Source of the DNA: Crossaster papposus
Lineage: Eukaryota; Echinodermata; Asteroidea; Velatida; Solasteridae
Direction of reading: 5' to 3'
Length of the DNA stretch: 64,000 nt
NCBI GenBank assembly: GCA_037893245.1
Contig: JBAIAA010000030.1
Coordinates: forward strand, 558,001-622,000
Shown here: positions 34,210 through 47,049 of the stretch, piece after piece
Position numbering within the stretch: the first letter of the stretch is position 1
Layout of the letters: every line of letters begins with the position of its first letter
Notes under the pieces: model-generated
The model's input: the letters and a program-made list of their open reading frames with translations, nothing else
Database searches by the model: none
Told to the model about the DNA's origin: nothing
Position numbers and translations under genes: made by a program

Positions 34210-36185
34210 TCCCTTCATGCCCTTATTTGTGGGCGGGGATTGTGTGCACAAACCTATGGCGAATTTGAAACGCGTGTGTTAACGTTACAATTTTCAGAAA
34301 ATCGAAATAAAATACTAACAAAGCATGCCCCGGGTCAAATTGCTAATTTTGCCATTCCTGGAGGCCCCCCTCTATTTCCTAACACCCAGCCCCTTCCCGG
34401 GGAATGCTTTCCTTCATGCCCTTATTTGTGGGCGGGGATTGTGTGCACAAACCTATGGCGAATTTGAAACGTGTGTGTTAACGTTAACATTTTCAGAAAA
34501 TCGAAATAAAATACTAACAAAGCATGCCCCGGGTCAAATTGCTAATTTTGTCATTCCTGGAGGCCCCCCTCTATCTCTTAACACCCAGCCCCTTCCCGGG
34601 GCATGCTTTCCTTCATGCCCTTATTTGTGGGCGGGGATTGTGTGCACAAACCTATGGCGAATTTGAAACGCGTGTGTTAACGTTAACATTTTCAGAAATT
34701 CGAAATAAAATACTAACAAAGCATGCCCCGGGTCAAATTGCTAATTTTGCCATTCCTGGAGGCCCCCCTCTATCTCCTAACACACAGCCCCTTCACGGGG
34801 CATGCTTTCCTTCATGCCCTTATTTGTGGGCGGGGATTTTGTGCACAAACCTATGGCGAATTTTAAACGCGTGTGTTAACGTTACAATTTTCAGAAAATC
34901 GAAATAAAATACTAACAAAGCATGCCCCGGGTCAAATTGCTAATTTTGCCATTCCTGGAGGCCCCCCTCTATCTCCTAACACCCAGCCCCTTCCCGGGGC
35001 ATGCTTTCCTTCATGCCCTTATTTGTGGGCGGGGATTGTGTGCACAAACCTATGGCGAATTTGAAACGCGTGTGTTAACGTTAACATTTTCAGAAAATCG
35101 AAATAAAATACTAACAAAGCATGCCCCGGGTCAAATTGCTAATTTTGCCATTCCTGGAGGCCCCCCTCTATCTCCTAACACCCAGCCCCTTCACGGGGCA
35201 TGCTTTCCTTCATGCCCTTATTTGTGGGCGGGGATTGTGTGCACAAACCTATGGCGAATTTGAAACGCGTGTGTTAACGTTACAATTTTCAGAAAATCGA
35301 AATAAAATACTAACAAAGCATGCCCCGGGTCAAATTGCTAATTTTGCCATTCCTGGAGGCCCCCCTCTATTTCCTAACACCCAGCCCCTTCCCGGGGAAT
35401 GCTTTCCTTCATGCCCTTATTTGTGGGCGGGGATTGTGTGCACAAACCTATGGCGAATTTGAAACGTGTGTGTTAACGTTAACATTTTCAGAAAATCGAA
35501 ATAAAATACTAACAAAGCATGCCCCGGGTCAAATTGCTAATTTTGTCATTCCTGGAGGCCCCCCTCTATCTCTTAACACCCAGCCCCTTCCCGGGGCATG
35601 CTTTCCTTCATGCCCTTATTTGTGGGCGGGGATTGTGTGCACAAACCTATGGCGAATTTGAAACGCGTGTGTTAACGTTAACATTTTCAGAAATTCGAAA
35701 TAAAATACTAACAAAGCATGCCCCGGGTCAAATTGCTAATTTTGCCATTCCTGGAGGCCCCCCTCTATCTCCTAACACACAGCCCCTTCACGGGGCATGC
35801 TTTCCTTCATGCCCTTATTTGTGGGCGGGGATTTTGTGCACAAACCTATGGCGAATTTTAAACGCGTGTGTTAACGTTACAATTTTCAGAAAATCGAAAT
35901 AAAATACTAACAAAGCATGCCCCGGGTCAAATTGCTAATTTTGCCATTCCTGGAGGCCCCCCTCTATCTCCTAACACCCAGCCCCTTCCCGGGGCATGCT
36001 TTCCTTCATGCCCTTATTTGTGGGCGGGGATTGTGTGCACAAACCTATGGCGAATTTGAAACGCGTGTGTTAACGTTAACATTTTCAGAAAATCGAAATA
36101 AAATACTAACAAAGCATGCCCCGGGTCAAATTGCTAATTTTGCCATTCCTGGAGGCCCCCCTCTATCTCCTAACACCCAGCCCCT
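34210..36185. repeat. Near-perfect 5-monomer direct duplication (995 bp)
   Basis: Positions about 34210-35190 repeat directly at about 35205-36185, carrying the same private variants: ATTTCCTAAC, GAAACGTGTG, TTTTGTCATTCC, CTCTTAACACC, AACACACAGC and GAATTTTAAACG. I saw no difference within the block, so this is among the most recent amplifications in the window. Confidence 0.85.
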
Positions 36186-39100
36186 TCCCGGGGCATGCTT
36201 TCCTTCATGCCCTTATTTGTGGGCGGGGATTGTGTGCACAAACCTATGGCGAATTTGAAACGCGTGTGTTAACGTTAAAATTTACAGAAAATCGAAATAA
36301 AATACTAACAAAGCATGCCCCGGGTCAAATTGCTAATTTTGCCATTCCTGGAGGCCGCCCTCTATCTCCTAACACCCAGCCCCTTCCCGGGGCATGCTTT
36401 CCTTCATGCCCTTATTGGTGGGCGGGGATTGTGTGCACAAACCTATGGCGAATTTGAAACGCGTGTGTTAACGTTAACATTTTCAGAAAATCGAAATAAA
36501 ATACTAACAAAGCATGCCCCGGGTCAAATTGCTAATTTTGCCATTCCTGGAGGCCCCCCTCTATCTCCTAACACCCAGCCCCTTCCCGGGGCATGCTTTC
36601 CTTCATGTCCTTATTTGTGGGCGGGGATTGTGTGCACAAACCTTTGGCGAATTTGAAACGCGTGTGTTAACGTTAACATTTTCAGAAGATCGAAATAAAA
36701 TACTAACAAAGCATGCCCCGGGTCAAATTGCTAATTTTTCCATTCCTGGAGGCCCCCCTCTATCTCCTAACACCCAGCCCCTTCTCGGGGCATGCTTTCC
36801 TTCATGCCCTTATTTGTGGGCGGGGATTGTGTGCACAAACCTATGGCGAATTTGAAACGCGTGTGTTAACGTTAAAACTTTCAGAAGATTGAAATAAAAT
36901 ACTAACAAAGCATGCCCCGGGTCAAATTGCTAATTTTGCCATTCCTGGAGGCCCCCCTCTATCTCCTAACACCCAGCCCCTTCCCGGGGAATGCTTTCCT
37001 TCATGTCCTTATTTGTGGGCGGGGATTGTGTGCACAAACCTATGGCGAATTTGAAACGCGTGTGTTAACGTTAACATTTTCAGAAGATCGAAATAAAATA
37101 CTAACAAAGCATGCCCCGGGTCAAATTGCTAATTTTTCAATTCCTGGAGGCCCCCCTCTATCTCCTAACACCCAGCCCCTTCCCGGGGCATGCTTTCCTT
37201 CATGCCCTTATTTGTGGGCGGGGATTGTGTGCACAAACCTATGGCGAATTTGAAACGCGTGTGTTAACGTTAAAATTTTCAGAAGATTGAAATAAAATAC
37301 TAACAAAGCATGCCCCGGGTCAAATTTCTAATTTTGCCATTCCTGGAGGCCCCCCTCTATCTCCTAACACCCAGCCCCTTCCCGGGGAATGCTTTCCTTC
37401 ATGCCCTTATTTGTGGGCGGGGATTGTGTGCACAAACCTATGGCGAATTTGAAACGCGTGTGTTAAGGTTAACATTTTCAGAAAATCGAAATAAAATACT
37501 AACAAAGCATGCCCCGGGTCAAATTGCTAATTTTGCCATTCCTGGAGGCCCCCCTCTATCTCCTAACACCCAGCCCCTTCCCGGGGCATGCTTTCCTTCA
37601 TGCCCTTATTTGTGGGCGGGGATTGTGTGCACAAACCTATGGCGAATTTGAAACGCGTGTGTTAACGTTAACATTTTCAGAAAATCGAAATAAAATACTA
37701 ACAAAGCATGCCCCGGGTCAAATTGCTAATTTTGCCATTCCTGGAGGCCCCCCTCTATCTCCTAACACCCAGCCCCTTCCCGGGGCATGCTTTCCTTCAT
37801 GCCCTTATTTGTGGGCGGGGATTGTGTGCACAAACCTATGGCGAATTTGAAACGCGTGTGTTAACGTTAAAAGTTTCAGAAAATCGAAATAAAATACTAA
37901 CAAAGCATGCCCCGGGTCAAATTGCTAATTTTGCCATTCCTGGAGGCCCCCCTCTATCTCCTAACACCCAGCCCCTTCCCGGGGCATGCTTTCCTTCATG
38001 CCCTTATTTGTGGGCGGGGATTGTGTGCACAAACCTATGGCGAATTTGAAACGCGTGTGTTAACGTTAACATTTTCAGAAAATTGAAATAAAATACTAAC
38101 AAAGCATGCCCCGGGTCAAATTGCTAATTTTGCCATTCCTGGAGGCCCCCCTCTATCTCCTAACACCCAGCCCCTTCCCGGGGCATGCTTTCCTTCATGC
38201 CCTTATTTGTGGGCGGGGATTGTGTGCACAAACCTATGGCGAATTTGAAACGCGTGTGTTAACGTTAAAATGTACAGAAAATCGAAATAAAATACTAACA
38301 AAGCATGCCCCGGGTCAAATTGCTAATTTTGCCATTCCTGGAGGCCCCCCTCTATCTCCTAACACCCAGCCCCTTCCCGGGGCATGCTTTCCTTCATGCC
38401 CTTATTTGTGGGCGGGGATTGTGTACACAAACCTATGGCGAATTTGAAACGCGTGTGTTAACGTTAACATTTTCAGAAAATCGAAATAAAATACTAACAA
38501 AGCATGCCCAGGGTCAAATTGTTAATTTTGCCATTCCTGGAGGCCCCCCGTCTATCTCCTAACACCCAGCCCCTTCCCGGGGCATGCTTTCCTTCATGCC
38601 CTTATTTGTGGGCGGGGATTGTGTGCACAAACCTATGACGAATTTGAAACGCGTGTGTTAACGTTAACATTTTCAGAAAATCGAAATAAAATACTAACAA
38701 AGCATGCCCAGGGTCAAATTGCTAATTTTGCCATTCCTGGAGGCCCCCCTCTATCTCCTAACACCCAGCCCCTTCCCGGGGCATGCTTTCCTTCATGCCC
38801 TTATTTGTGGGCGGGGATTGTGTGCACAAACCTATGGCGAACTTGAAACGCGTGTGTTAACGTTAAAATGTTCAGAAAATCGAAATAAAATACTAACAAA
38901 GCATGCCCCGGGTCAAATTGCTAATTTTGCCATTCCTGGAGGCCCCCCTCTATCTCCTAACACGCAGCCCCTTCCCGGGGCATGCTTTTCTTCATGCCCT
39001 TATTTGTGGGCGGGGATTGTGTGCACAAACCTATGGCGAATTTGAAACGCGTGTGTTAACGTTAACATTTTCAGAAAATCGAAATAAAATACTAACAAAG

Positions 39101-41124
39101 CATGCCCCGGGTCAAATTGCTAATTTTGCCATTCCTGGAGGCCCCCCTCTATCTCCTAACACCCAGCCCCTTCCCGGGGCATGCTTTCCTTCATGCCCTT
39201 ATTTGTTGTCGGGGATTGTGTGCACAAACCTATAGCGAATTTGAAACGCGTGTGTTAACGTTACAATTTTCAGAAAATCGAAATAAAATACTAACAAAGC
39301 ATACCCCGGGTCAAATTGCTAATTTTGCCATTCCTGGAGGCCCCCCTCTATCTCCTAACACCCAGCCCCTTCCCGGGGCATTCTTTTCTTCATGCCCTTA
39401 TTTGTGGGCGGGGATTGTGTGCACAAACCTATGGCGAATTTGAAACGCGTGTGTTAACGTTAACATTTTCAGAAAATCGAAATAAAATACTAACAAAGCA
39501 TGCCCCGGGTCAAATTGCAAATTTTGCCATTCCTGGAGGCCCCCCCTTTATCTCCTAACACCCAGCCCCTTCCCGGGGCATGCTTTCCTTCATGCCCTTA
39601 TTTGTGGGCGGGGATTGTGTGCACAAACCTATGACGAATTTGAAACGCGTGTGTTAACGTTAACATTTTCAGAAAATCGAAATAAAATACTAACAAAGCA
39701 TGCCCAGGGTCAAATTGCTAATTTTGCCATTCCTGGAGGCCCCCCTCTATCTCCTAACACCCAGCCCCTTCCCGGGGCATTCTTTTCTTCATGCCCTTAT
39801 TTGTGGGCGGGGATTGTGTGCACAAACCTATGGCGAATTTGAAACGCGTGTGTTAACGTTAACATTTTCAGAAAATCGAAATAAAATACTAACAAAGCAT
39901 GCCCCGGGTCAAATTGCAAATTTTGCCATTCCTGGAGGCCCCCCCTTTATCTCCTAACACCCAGCCCCTTCCCGGGGCATGCTTTCCTTCATGCCCTTAT
40001 TTGTGGGCGGGGATTGTGTGCACAAACCTATGACGAATTTGAAACGCGTGTGTTAACGTTAACATTTTCAGAAAATCGAAATAAAATACTAACAAAGCAT
40101 GCCCAGGGTCAAATTGCTAATTTTGCCATTCCTGGAGGCCCCCCTCTATCTCCTAACACCCAGCCCCTTCCCGGGGCATGCTTTCCTTCATGCCCTTATT
40201 TGTGGGCGGGGATTGTGTGCACAAACCTATGGCGAATTTGAAACGCGTGTGTTAACGTTACAATTTTTAGAAAATCGAAATAAAATACTAACAAAGCATG
40301 CCCCGGGTCAAATTGCTAATTTTGCCATTCCTGGAGGCCCCCCTCTATCTCCTAACACCCAGCCCCTTCCCGGGGCATGCTTTCCTTCATGCCCTTATTT
40401 GTGGGCGGGGATTGTGTGCACAAACCTATGGCGAATTTGAAACGCGTGTGTTAACGTTAAAATTTTCAGAAAATCGAAATAAAATACTAACAAAGCATGC
40501 CCCGGGTCAAATTGCTAATTTTGCCATTCCTGGAGGCCCCCCTCTATCTCCTAACACCCAGCCCCTTCCCGGGGCATGCTTTCCTTCATGCCCTTATTTG
40601 TGGGCGGGGATTGTGTGCACAAACCTATGGCGAATTTGAAACGCGTGTGTTAACGTTAAAATGTTCAGAAAATCGAAATAAAATACTAACAAAGCATGCC
40701 CCGGGTCAAATTGCTAATTTTGCCATTCCTGGAGGCCCCCCTCTATCTCCTAACACGCAGCCCCTTCCCGGGGCATGCTTTTCTTCATGCCCTTATTTGT
40801 GGGCGGGGATTGTGTGCACAAACCTATGGCGAATTTGAAACGCGTGTGTTAACGTTAACATTTTCAGAAAATCGAAATAAAATACTAACAAAGCATGCCC
40901 CGGGTCAAATTGCTAATTTTGCCATTCCTGGAGGCCCCCTCTATCTCCTAACACCCAGCCCCTTCCCGGGGCATTCTTTTCTTCATGCCCTTATTTGTGG
41001 GCGGGGATTGTGTGCACAAACCTATGGCGAATTTGAAACGCGTGTGTTAACGTTAACATTTTCAGAAAATCGAAATAAAATACTAACAAAGCATGCCCCG
41101 GGTCAAATTGCAAATGTTGCCATT

Positions 41125-44100
41125 CCTGGAGGCCCCCCCTCTATCTCCTAACACCCAGCCCCTTCCCGGGGCATGCTTTCCTTCATGCCCTTATTTGTGG
41201 GCGGGGATTGTGTGCACAAACCTATGGCGAATTTGAAACGCGTGTGTTAACGTTACAATTTTCAGAAAATCGAAATAAAATACTAACAAAGCATGCCCCG
41301 GGTCAAATTGCTAATTTTGCCATTCCTGGAGGACCCCTATATCTCCTAACACCCAGCCCCTTCCCGGGGCATGCTTTCCTTCATGCCCTTATTTGTGGGC
41401 GGGGATTGTGTGCACAAACCTATGGCGAATTTGAAACGCGTGTGTTAACGTTAAAATTTTAAGAAAATCGAACTAAAATACTAACAAAGCATGCCCCGGG
41501 TCAAATTGCTAATTTTGCCATTCCTGGAGGCCCCCCTCTATCTCCTAACACCCAGCCCCTTCCCGGGGCATGCTTTCCTTCATGCCCTTATTTGTGGGCG
41601 GGGATTGTGTGCACAAACCTATGGCAAATTTGAAACGCGTGTGTTAACGTTAAAATGTACAGAAAATCGAAATAAAACACTAACAAAGCATGCCCCGGGT
41701 CAAATTGCTAATTTTGCCATTCCTGGAGGCCCCCCTCTATCTCCTAACACCCAGCCCCTTCCCGGGGCATGCTTTCCTTAATGCCCTTATTTGTGGGCGG
41801 GGATTGTGTGCACAAACCTATGGCGAATTTGAAACGCGTGTGTTAACGTTAACATTTACAGAAAATCGAAATAAAATACTAACAAAGCATGCCCCCGGTC
41901 AAATTGCTAATTTTGCCATTCCTGGAGGCCGCCCTCTATCTCCTAACACCCAGCCCCTTCCCGGGGCATGCTTTCCTTCATGCCCTTATTTGTGGGCGGG
42001 GATTGTGTGCACAAACCCATGGCGAATTTGAAACGCGTGTGTTAACGTTAACATTTTCAGAAAATCGAAATAAAATACTAACAAAGCATGCCCCGGGTCA
42101 AATTGCTAATTTTGCCATTCCTTGAGGCCCCCCTCTATCTCCTAACACCCAGCCCCTTCCCGGGGCATGCTTTCCTTCATGCCCTTATTTGTGGGCGGGG
42201 ATTGTGTGCACAAACCTAGGGCGAATTTGAAACGCGTGTGTTAACGTTAACATTTTCAGAAGATCGAAATAAAATACTAACAAAGCATGCCCCGGGTCAA
42301 ATTGCTAATTTGTCCATTCCTGGAGGCCCCCCTCTATCTCCTAACACACAGCCCCTTCCCGGGGCATGCTTTCCTTCATGCCCTTATTTGTGGGCGGGGA
42401 TTGTGTGCACAAACCTATGGCGAATTTGAAACACGTGTGTTAACGTTAACATTTTCAGAAAATCGAAATAAAATACTAACAAAGCATGCCCCGGGTCAAA
42501 TTGCTAATTTTGCCATTCCTGGAGGCCCCCCCTCTATCTCCTAACACCCAGCCCCTTCCCGGGGCATGCTTTCCTTCATGCCCTTATTTGTGGGCGGGGA
42601 TTGTGTGCACAAACCTATGGCGAATTTGAAACGCGTGTGTTAACGTTAACATTTTCAGAAAATCGAAATAAAATACTAACAAAGCATGCCCCGGGTCAAA
42701 TTGCTAATTTTGCCATTCCTGGAGGCCCCCCTCTATCTCCTAACACCCAGCCCCTTCCCGGGGCATGCTTTCCTTCATGCCCTTATTTGTGGGCGGGGAT
42801 TGTGTGCACAAACCTATGGCGAATTTGAAACGCGTGTGTTAACGTTAAAATTTACAGAAAATCGAAATAAAATACTAACAAAGCATGCCCCGAGTCAAAT
42901 TGCTAATTTTGCCATTCCTGGAGCCCCCCCTCTATCTCCTAACACCCAGCCCCATCCCGGGGCATGCTTTCCTTCATGCCCTTATTTGTGGGCGGGGATT
43001 GTGTGAACAAACCTATGGCGAATTTTAAACGCGTGTGTTAACGTTAACATTTTTAGAAAATCGAAATAAAATACTAACAAAGCATGCCCCGGGTCAAATT
43101 GCTAATTTTGCCATTCCTGGAGGCCCCCCTCTATCTCCTAACACCCAGCCCCTTCCCGGGGCATGCTTTCCTTCATGCCCTTATTTGTGGGCGGGGATTG
43201 TGTGCACAAACCTATGGCGAATTTGAAATGCGTGTGTTAACGTAAAAATTTTCAGAAGATCGAAATAAAATACTAACAAAGCATGCCCCGGGTCAAATTT
43301 CTAATTTTGCCATTCCTGGAGGCCCCCCTCTATCTCCTAACACACAGCCCCTTCCCGGGGCATGCTTTCCTTCATGCCCTTATTTGTGGGCGGGGATTGT
43401 GTGCACAAACCTATGGCGAATTTGAAACACGTGTGTTAACCTTAACATTTTCAGAAAATCAAAATAAAATACTAACAAAGCATGCCCCGGGTCAAATTGC
43501 TAATGTTGCCATTCCTGGAGGCCCCCCTCTATCTCCTAACACCCAGCCCCTTCCCGGGGCATGCTTTCCTTCATGCCCTTATTTGTGGGCGGGGATTGTG
43601 TGCACAAACCTAGGGCGAATTTGAAACGCGTGTGTTAACGTTAACATTTTCAGAAGATCGAAATAAAATACTAACAAAGCATGCCCCGGGTCAAATTGCT
43701 AATTTGTCCATTCCTGGAGGCCCCCCTCTATCTCCTAACACACAGCCCCTTCCCGGGGCATGCTTTCCTTCATGCCCTTATTTGTGGGCGGGGATTGTGT
43801 GCACAAACCTATGGCGAATTTGAAACACGTGTGTTAACGTTAACATTTTCAGAAAATCGAAATAAAATACTAACAAAGCATGCCCCGGGTCAAATTGCTA
43901 ATTTTGCCATTCCTGGAGGCCCCCCCTCTATCTCCTAACACCCAGCCCCTTCCCGGGGCATGCTTTCCTTCATGCCCTTATTTGTGGGCGGGGATTGTGT
44001 GCACAAACCTATGGCGAATTTGAAACGCGTGTGTTAACGTTACAATTTTCAGAAAATCGAAATAAAATACTAACAAAGCATGCCCCGGGTCAAATTGCTA

Positions 44101-46410
44101 ATTTTGCCATTCCTGGAGGACCCCTCTATCTCCTAACACCCAGCCCCTTCCCGGGGCATGCTTTCCTTCATGCCCTTATTTGTGGGCGGGGATTGTGTGC
44201 ACAAACCTATGGCGAATTTGAAACGCGTGTGTTAACGTTAAAATTTTAAGAAAATCGAACTAAAATACTAACAAAGCATGCCCCGGGTCAAATTGCTAAT
44301 TTTGCCATTCCTGGAGGCCCCCCTCTATCTCCTAACACCCAGCCCCTTCCCGGGGCATGCTTTCCTTCATGCCCTTATTTGTGGGCGGGGATTGTGTGCA
44401 CAAACCTATGGCAAATTTGAAACGCGTGTGTTAACGTTAAAATGTACAGAAAATCGAAATAAAATACTAACAAAGCATGCCCCGGGTCAAATTGCTAATT
44501 TTGCAATTCCTGGAGGCCCCCCTCTATCTCCTAACACCCAGCCCCTTCCCGGGGCATGCTTTCCTTAATGCCCTTATTTGTGGGCGGGGATTGTGTGCAC
44601 AAACCTATGGCGAATTTGAAACGCGTGTGTTAACGTTAACATTTACAGAAAATCGAAATAAAATACTAACAAAGCATGCCCCCGGTCAAATTGCTAATTT
44701 TGCCATTCCTGGAGGCCGCCCTCTATCTCCTAACACCCAGCCCCTTCCCGGGGCATGCTTTCCTTCATGCCCTTATTTGTGGGCGGGGATTGTGTGCACA
44801 AACCCATGGCGAATTTGAAACGCGTGTGTTAACGTTAACATTTTCAGAAAATCGAAATAAAATACTAACAAAGCATGCCCCGGGTCAAATTGCTAATTTT
44901 GCCATTCCTTGAGGCCCCCCTCTATCTCCTAACACCCAGCCCCTTCCCGGGGCATGCTTTCCTTCATGCCCTTATTTGTGGGCGGGGATTGTGTGCACAA
45001 ACCTAGGGCGAATTTGAAACGCGTGTGTTAACGTTAACATTTTCAGAAGATCGAAATAAAATACTAACAAAGCATGCCCCGGGTCAAATTGCTAATTTGT
45101 CCATTCCTGGAGGCCCCCCTCTATCTCCTAACACACAGCCCCTTCCCGGGGCATGCTTTCCTTCATGCCCTTATTTGTGGGCGGGGATTGTGTGCACAAA
45201 CCTATGGCGAATTTGAAACACGTGTGTTAACGTTAACATTTTCAGAAAATCGAAATAAAATACTAACAAAGCATGCCCCGGGTCAAATTGCTAATTTTGC
45301 CATTCCTGGAGGCCCCCCCCTCTATCTCCTAACACCCAGCCCCTTCCCGGGGCATGCTTTCCTTCATGCCCTTATTTGTGGGCGGGGATTGTGTGCACAA
45401 ACCTATGGCGAATTTGAAACGCGTGTGTTAACGTTAACATTTTCAGAAAATCGAAATAAAATACTAACAAAGCATGCCCCGGGTCAAATTGCTAATTTTG
45501 CCATTCCTGGAGGCCCCCCTCTATCTCCTAACACCCAGCCCCTTCCCGGGGCATGCTTTCCTTCATGCCCTTATTTGTGGGCGGGGATTGTGTGCACAAA
45601 CCTATGGCGAATTTGAAACGCGTGTGTTAACGTTAAAATTTACAGAAAATCGAAATAAAATACTAACAAAGCATGCCCCGAGTCAAATTGCTAATGTTGC
45701 CATTCCTGGAGCCCCCCCTCTATCTCCTAACACCCAGCCCCATCCCGGGGCATGCTTTCCTTCATGCCCTTATTTGTGGGCGGGGATTGTGTGAACAAAC
45801 CTATGGCGAATTTTAAACGCGTGTGTTAACGTTAACATTTTTAGAAAATCGAAATAAAATACTAACAAAGCATGCCCCGGGTCAAATTGCTAATTTTGCC
45901 ATTCCTGGAGGCCCCCCTCTATCTCCTAACACCCAGCCCCTTCCCGGGGCATGCTTTCCTTCATGCCCTTATTTGTGGGCGGGGATTGTGTGCACAAACC
46001 TATGGCGAATTTGAAATGCGTGTGTTAACGTAAAAATTTTCAGAAGATCGAAATAAAATACTAACAAAGCATGCCCCGGGTCAAATTTCTAATTTTGCCA
46101 TTCCTGGAGGCCCCCCTCTATCTCCTAACACACAGCCCCTTCCCGGGGCATGCTTTCCTTCATGCCCTTATTTGTGGGCGGGGATTGTGTGCACAAACCT
46201 ATGGCGAATTTGAAACACGTGTGTTAACCTTAACATTTTCAGAAAATCGAAATAAAATACTAACAAAGCATGCCCCGGGTCAAATTGCTAATGTTGCCAT
46301 TCCTGGAGGCCCCCCTCTATCTCCTAACACCCAGCCCCTTCCCGGGGCATGCTTTCCTTCATGCCCTTATTTGTGGGCGGGGATTGTGTGCACAAACCTA
46401 TGGCGAATTT
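41125..46410. repeat. Higher-order duplication, 14-monomer period (2,787 bp), itself with a 7-monomer echo
   Basis: About 41125-43610 recurs at about 43912-46398 at offsets of 2,787 then 2,788 bp; the change follows one extra C near 45310. Private variants shared by both copies include CCGCCCTCTATC, AAACCCATGG, CCTTGAGGCC, CCCCATCCCGG and GTGTGAACAAAC. A segment with CCTAGGGCGAA and TTTGTCCATTCC appears three times (near 42220, 43610 and 45003), at half the period. Confidence 0.85.
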
Positions 46411-47049
46411 GAAACGCGTGTGTTAACGTTACAATTTTCAGAAAATCGAAATAAAATACTAACAAAGCATGCCCCGGGTCAAATTGCTAATTTTGCCATT
46501 CCTGGAGGCCCCCCTCTATCTCCTAACACCCAGCCCCTTCCCGGGGCATGCTTTCCTTCATGCCCTTATTTGTGGGCGGGGATTGTGTGCACAAACCTAT
46601 GGCGCATTTGAAACGCGTGTGTTAACGTTAAAATTTTAAGAAAATCGAAATAAAATACTAACAAAGCATGCCCCGGGTCAAATTGCTAATTTTGCCATTC
46701 CTGGAGGCCCCCTCTATCTCCTAACCCCCAGCCCCTTCCCGGGGCATGCTTTCCTTCATGCCCTTATTTGTGGGCGGGGATTGTGTGCACAAACCTATGG
46801 CGAATTTGAAACGCGTGTGTTAACGTTACAATTTTCAGAAAATCGAAATAAAATACTAACAAAGCATGCCCCGGGTCAAATTGCTAATTTTGCCATTCCT
46901 GGAGGCCCCCCTCTATCTCCTAACACCCAGCCCCTTCCCGGGGCATGCTTTCCTTCATGCTCTTATTTGTGGGCGGGGATTGTGTGCACAAACCTATGGC
47001 GAATTTGAAACGCGTGTGTTAACGTTAAAATTTTAAGAAAATCGAAATA

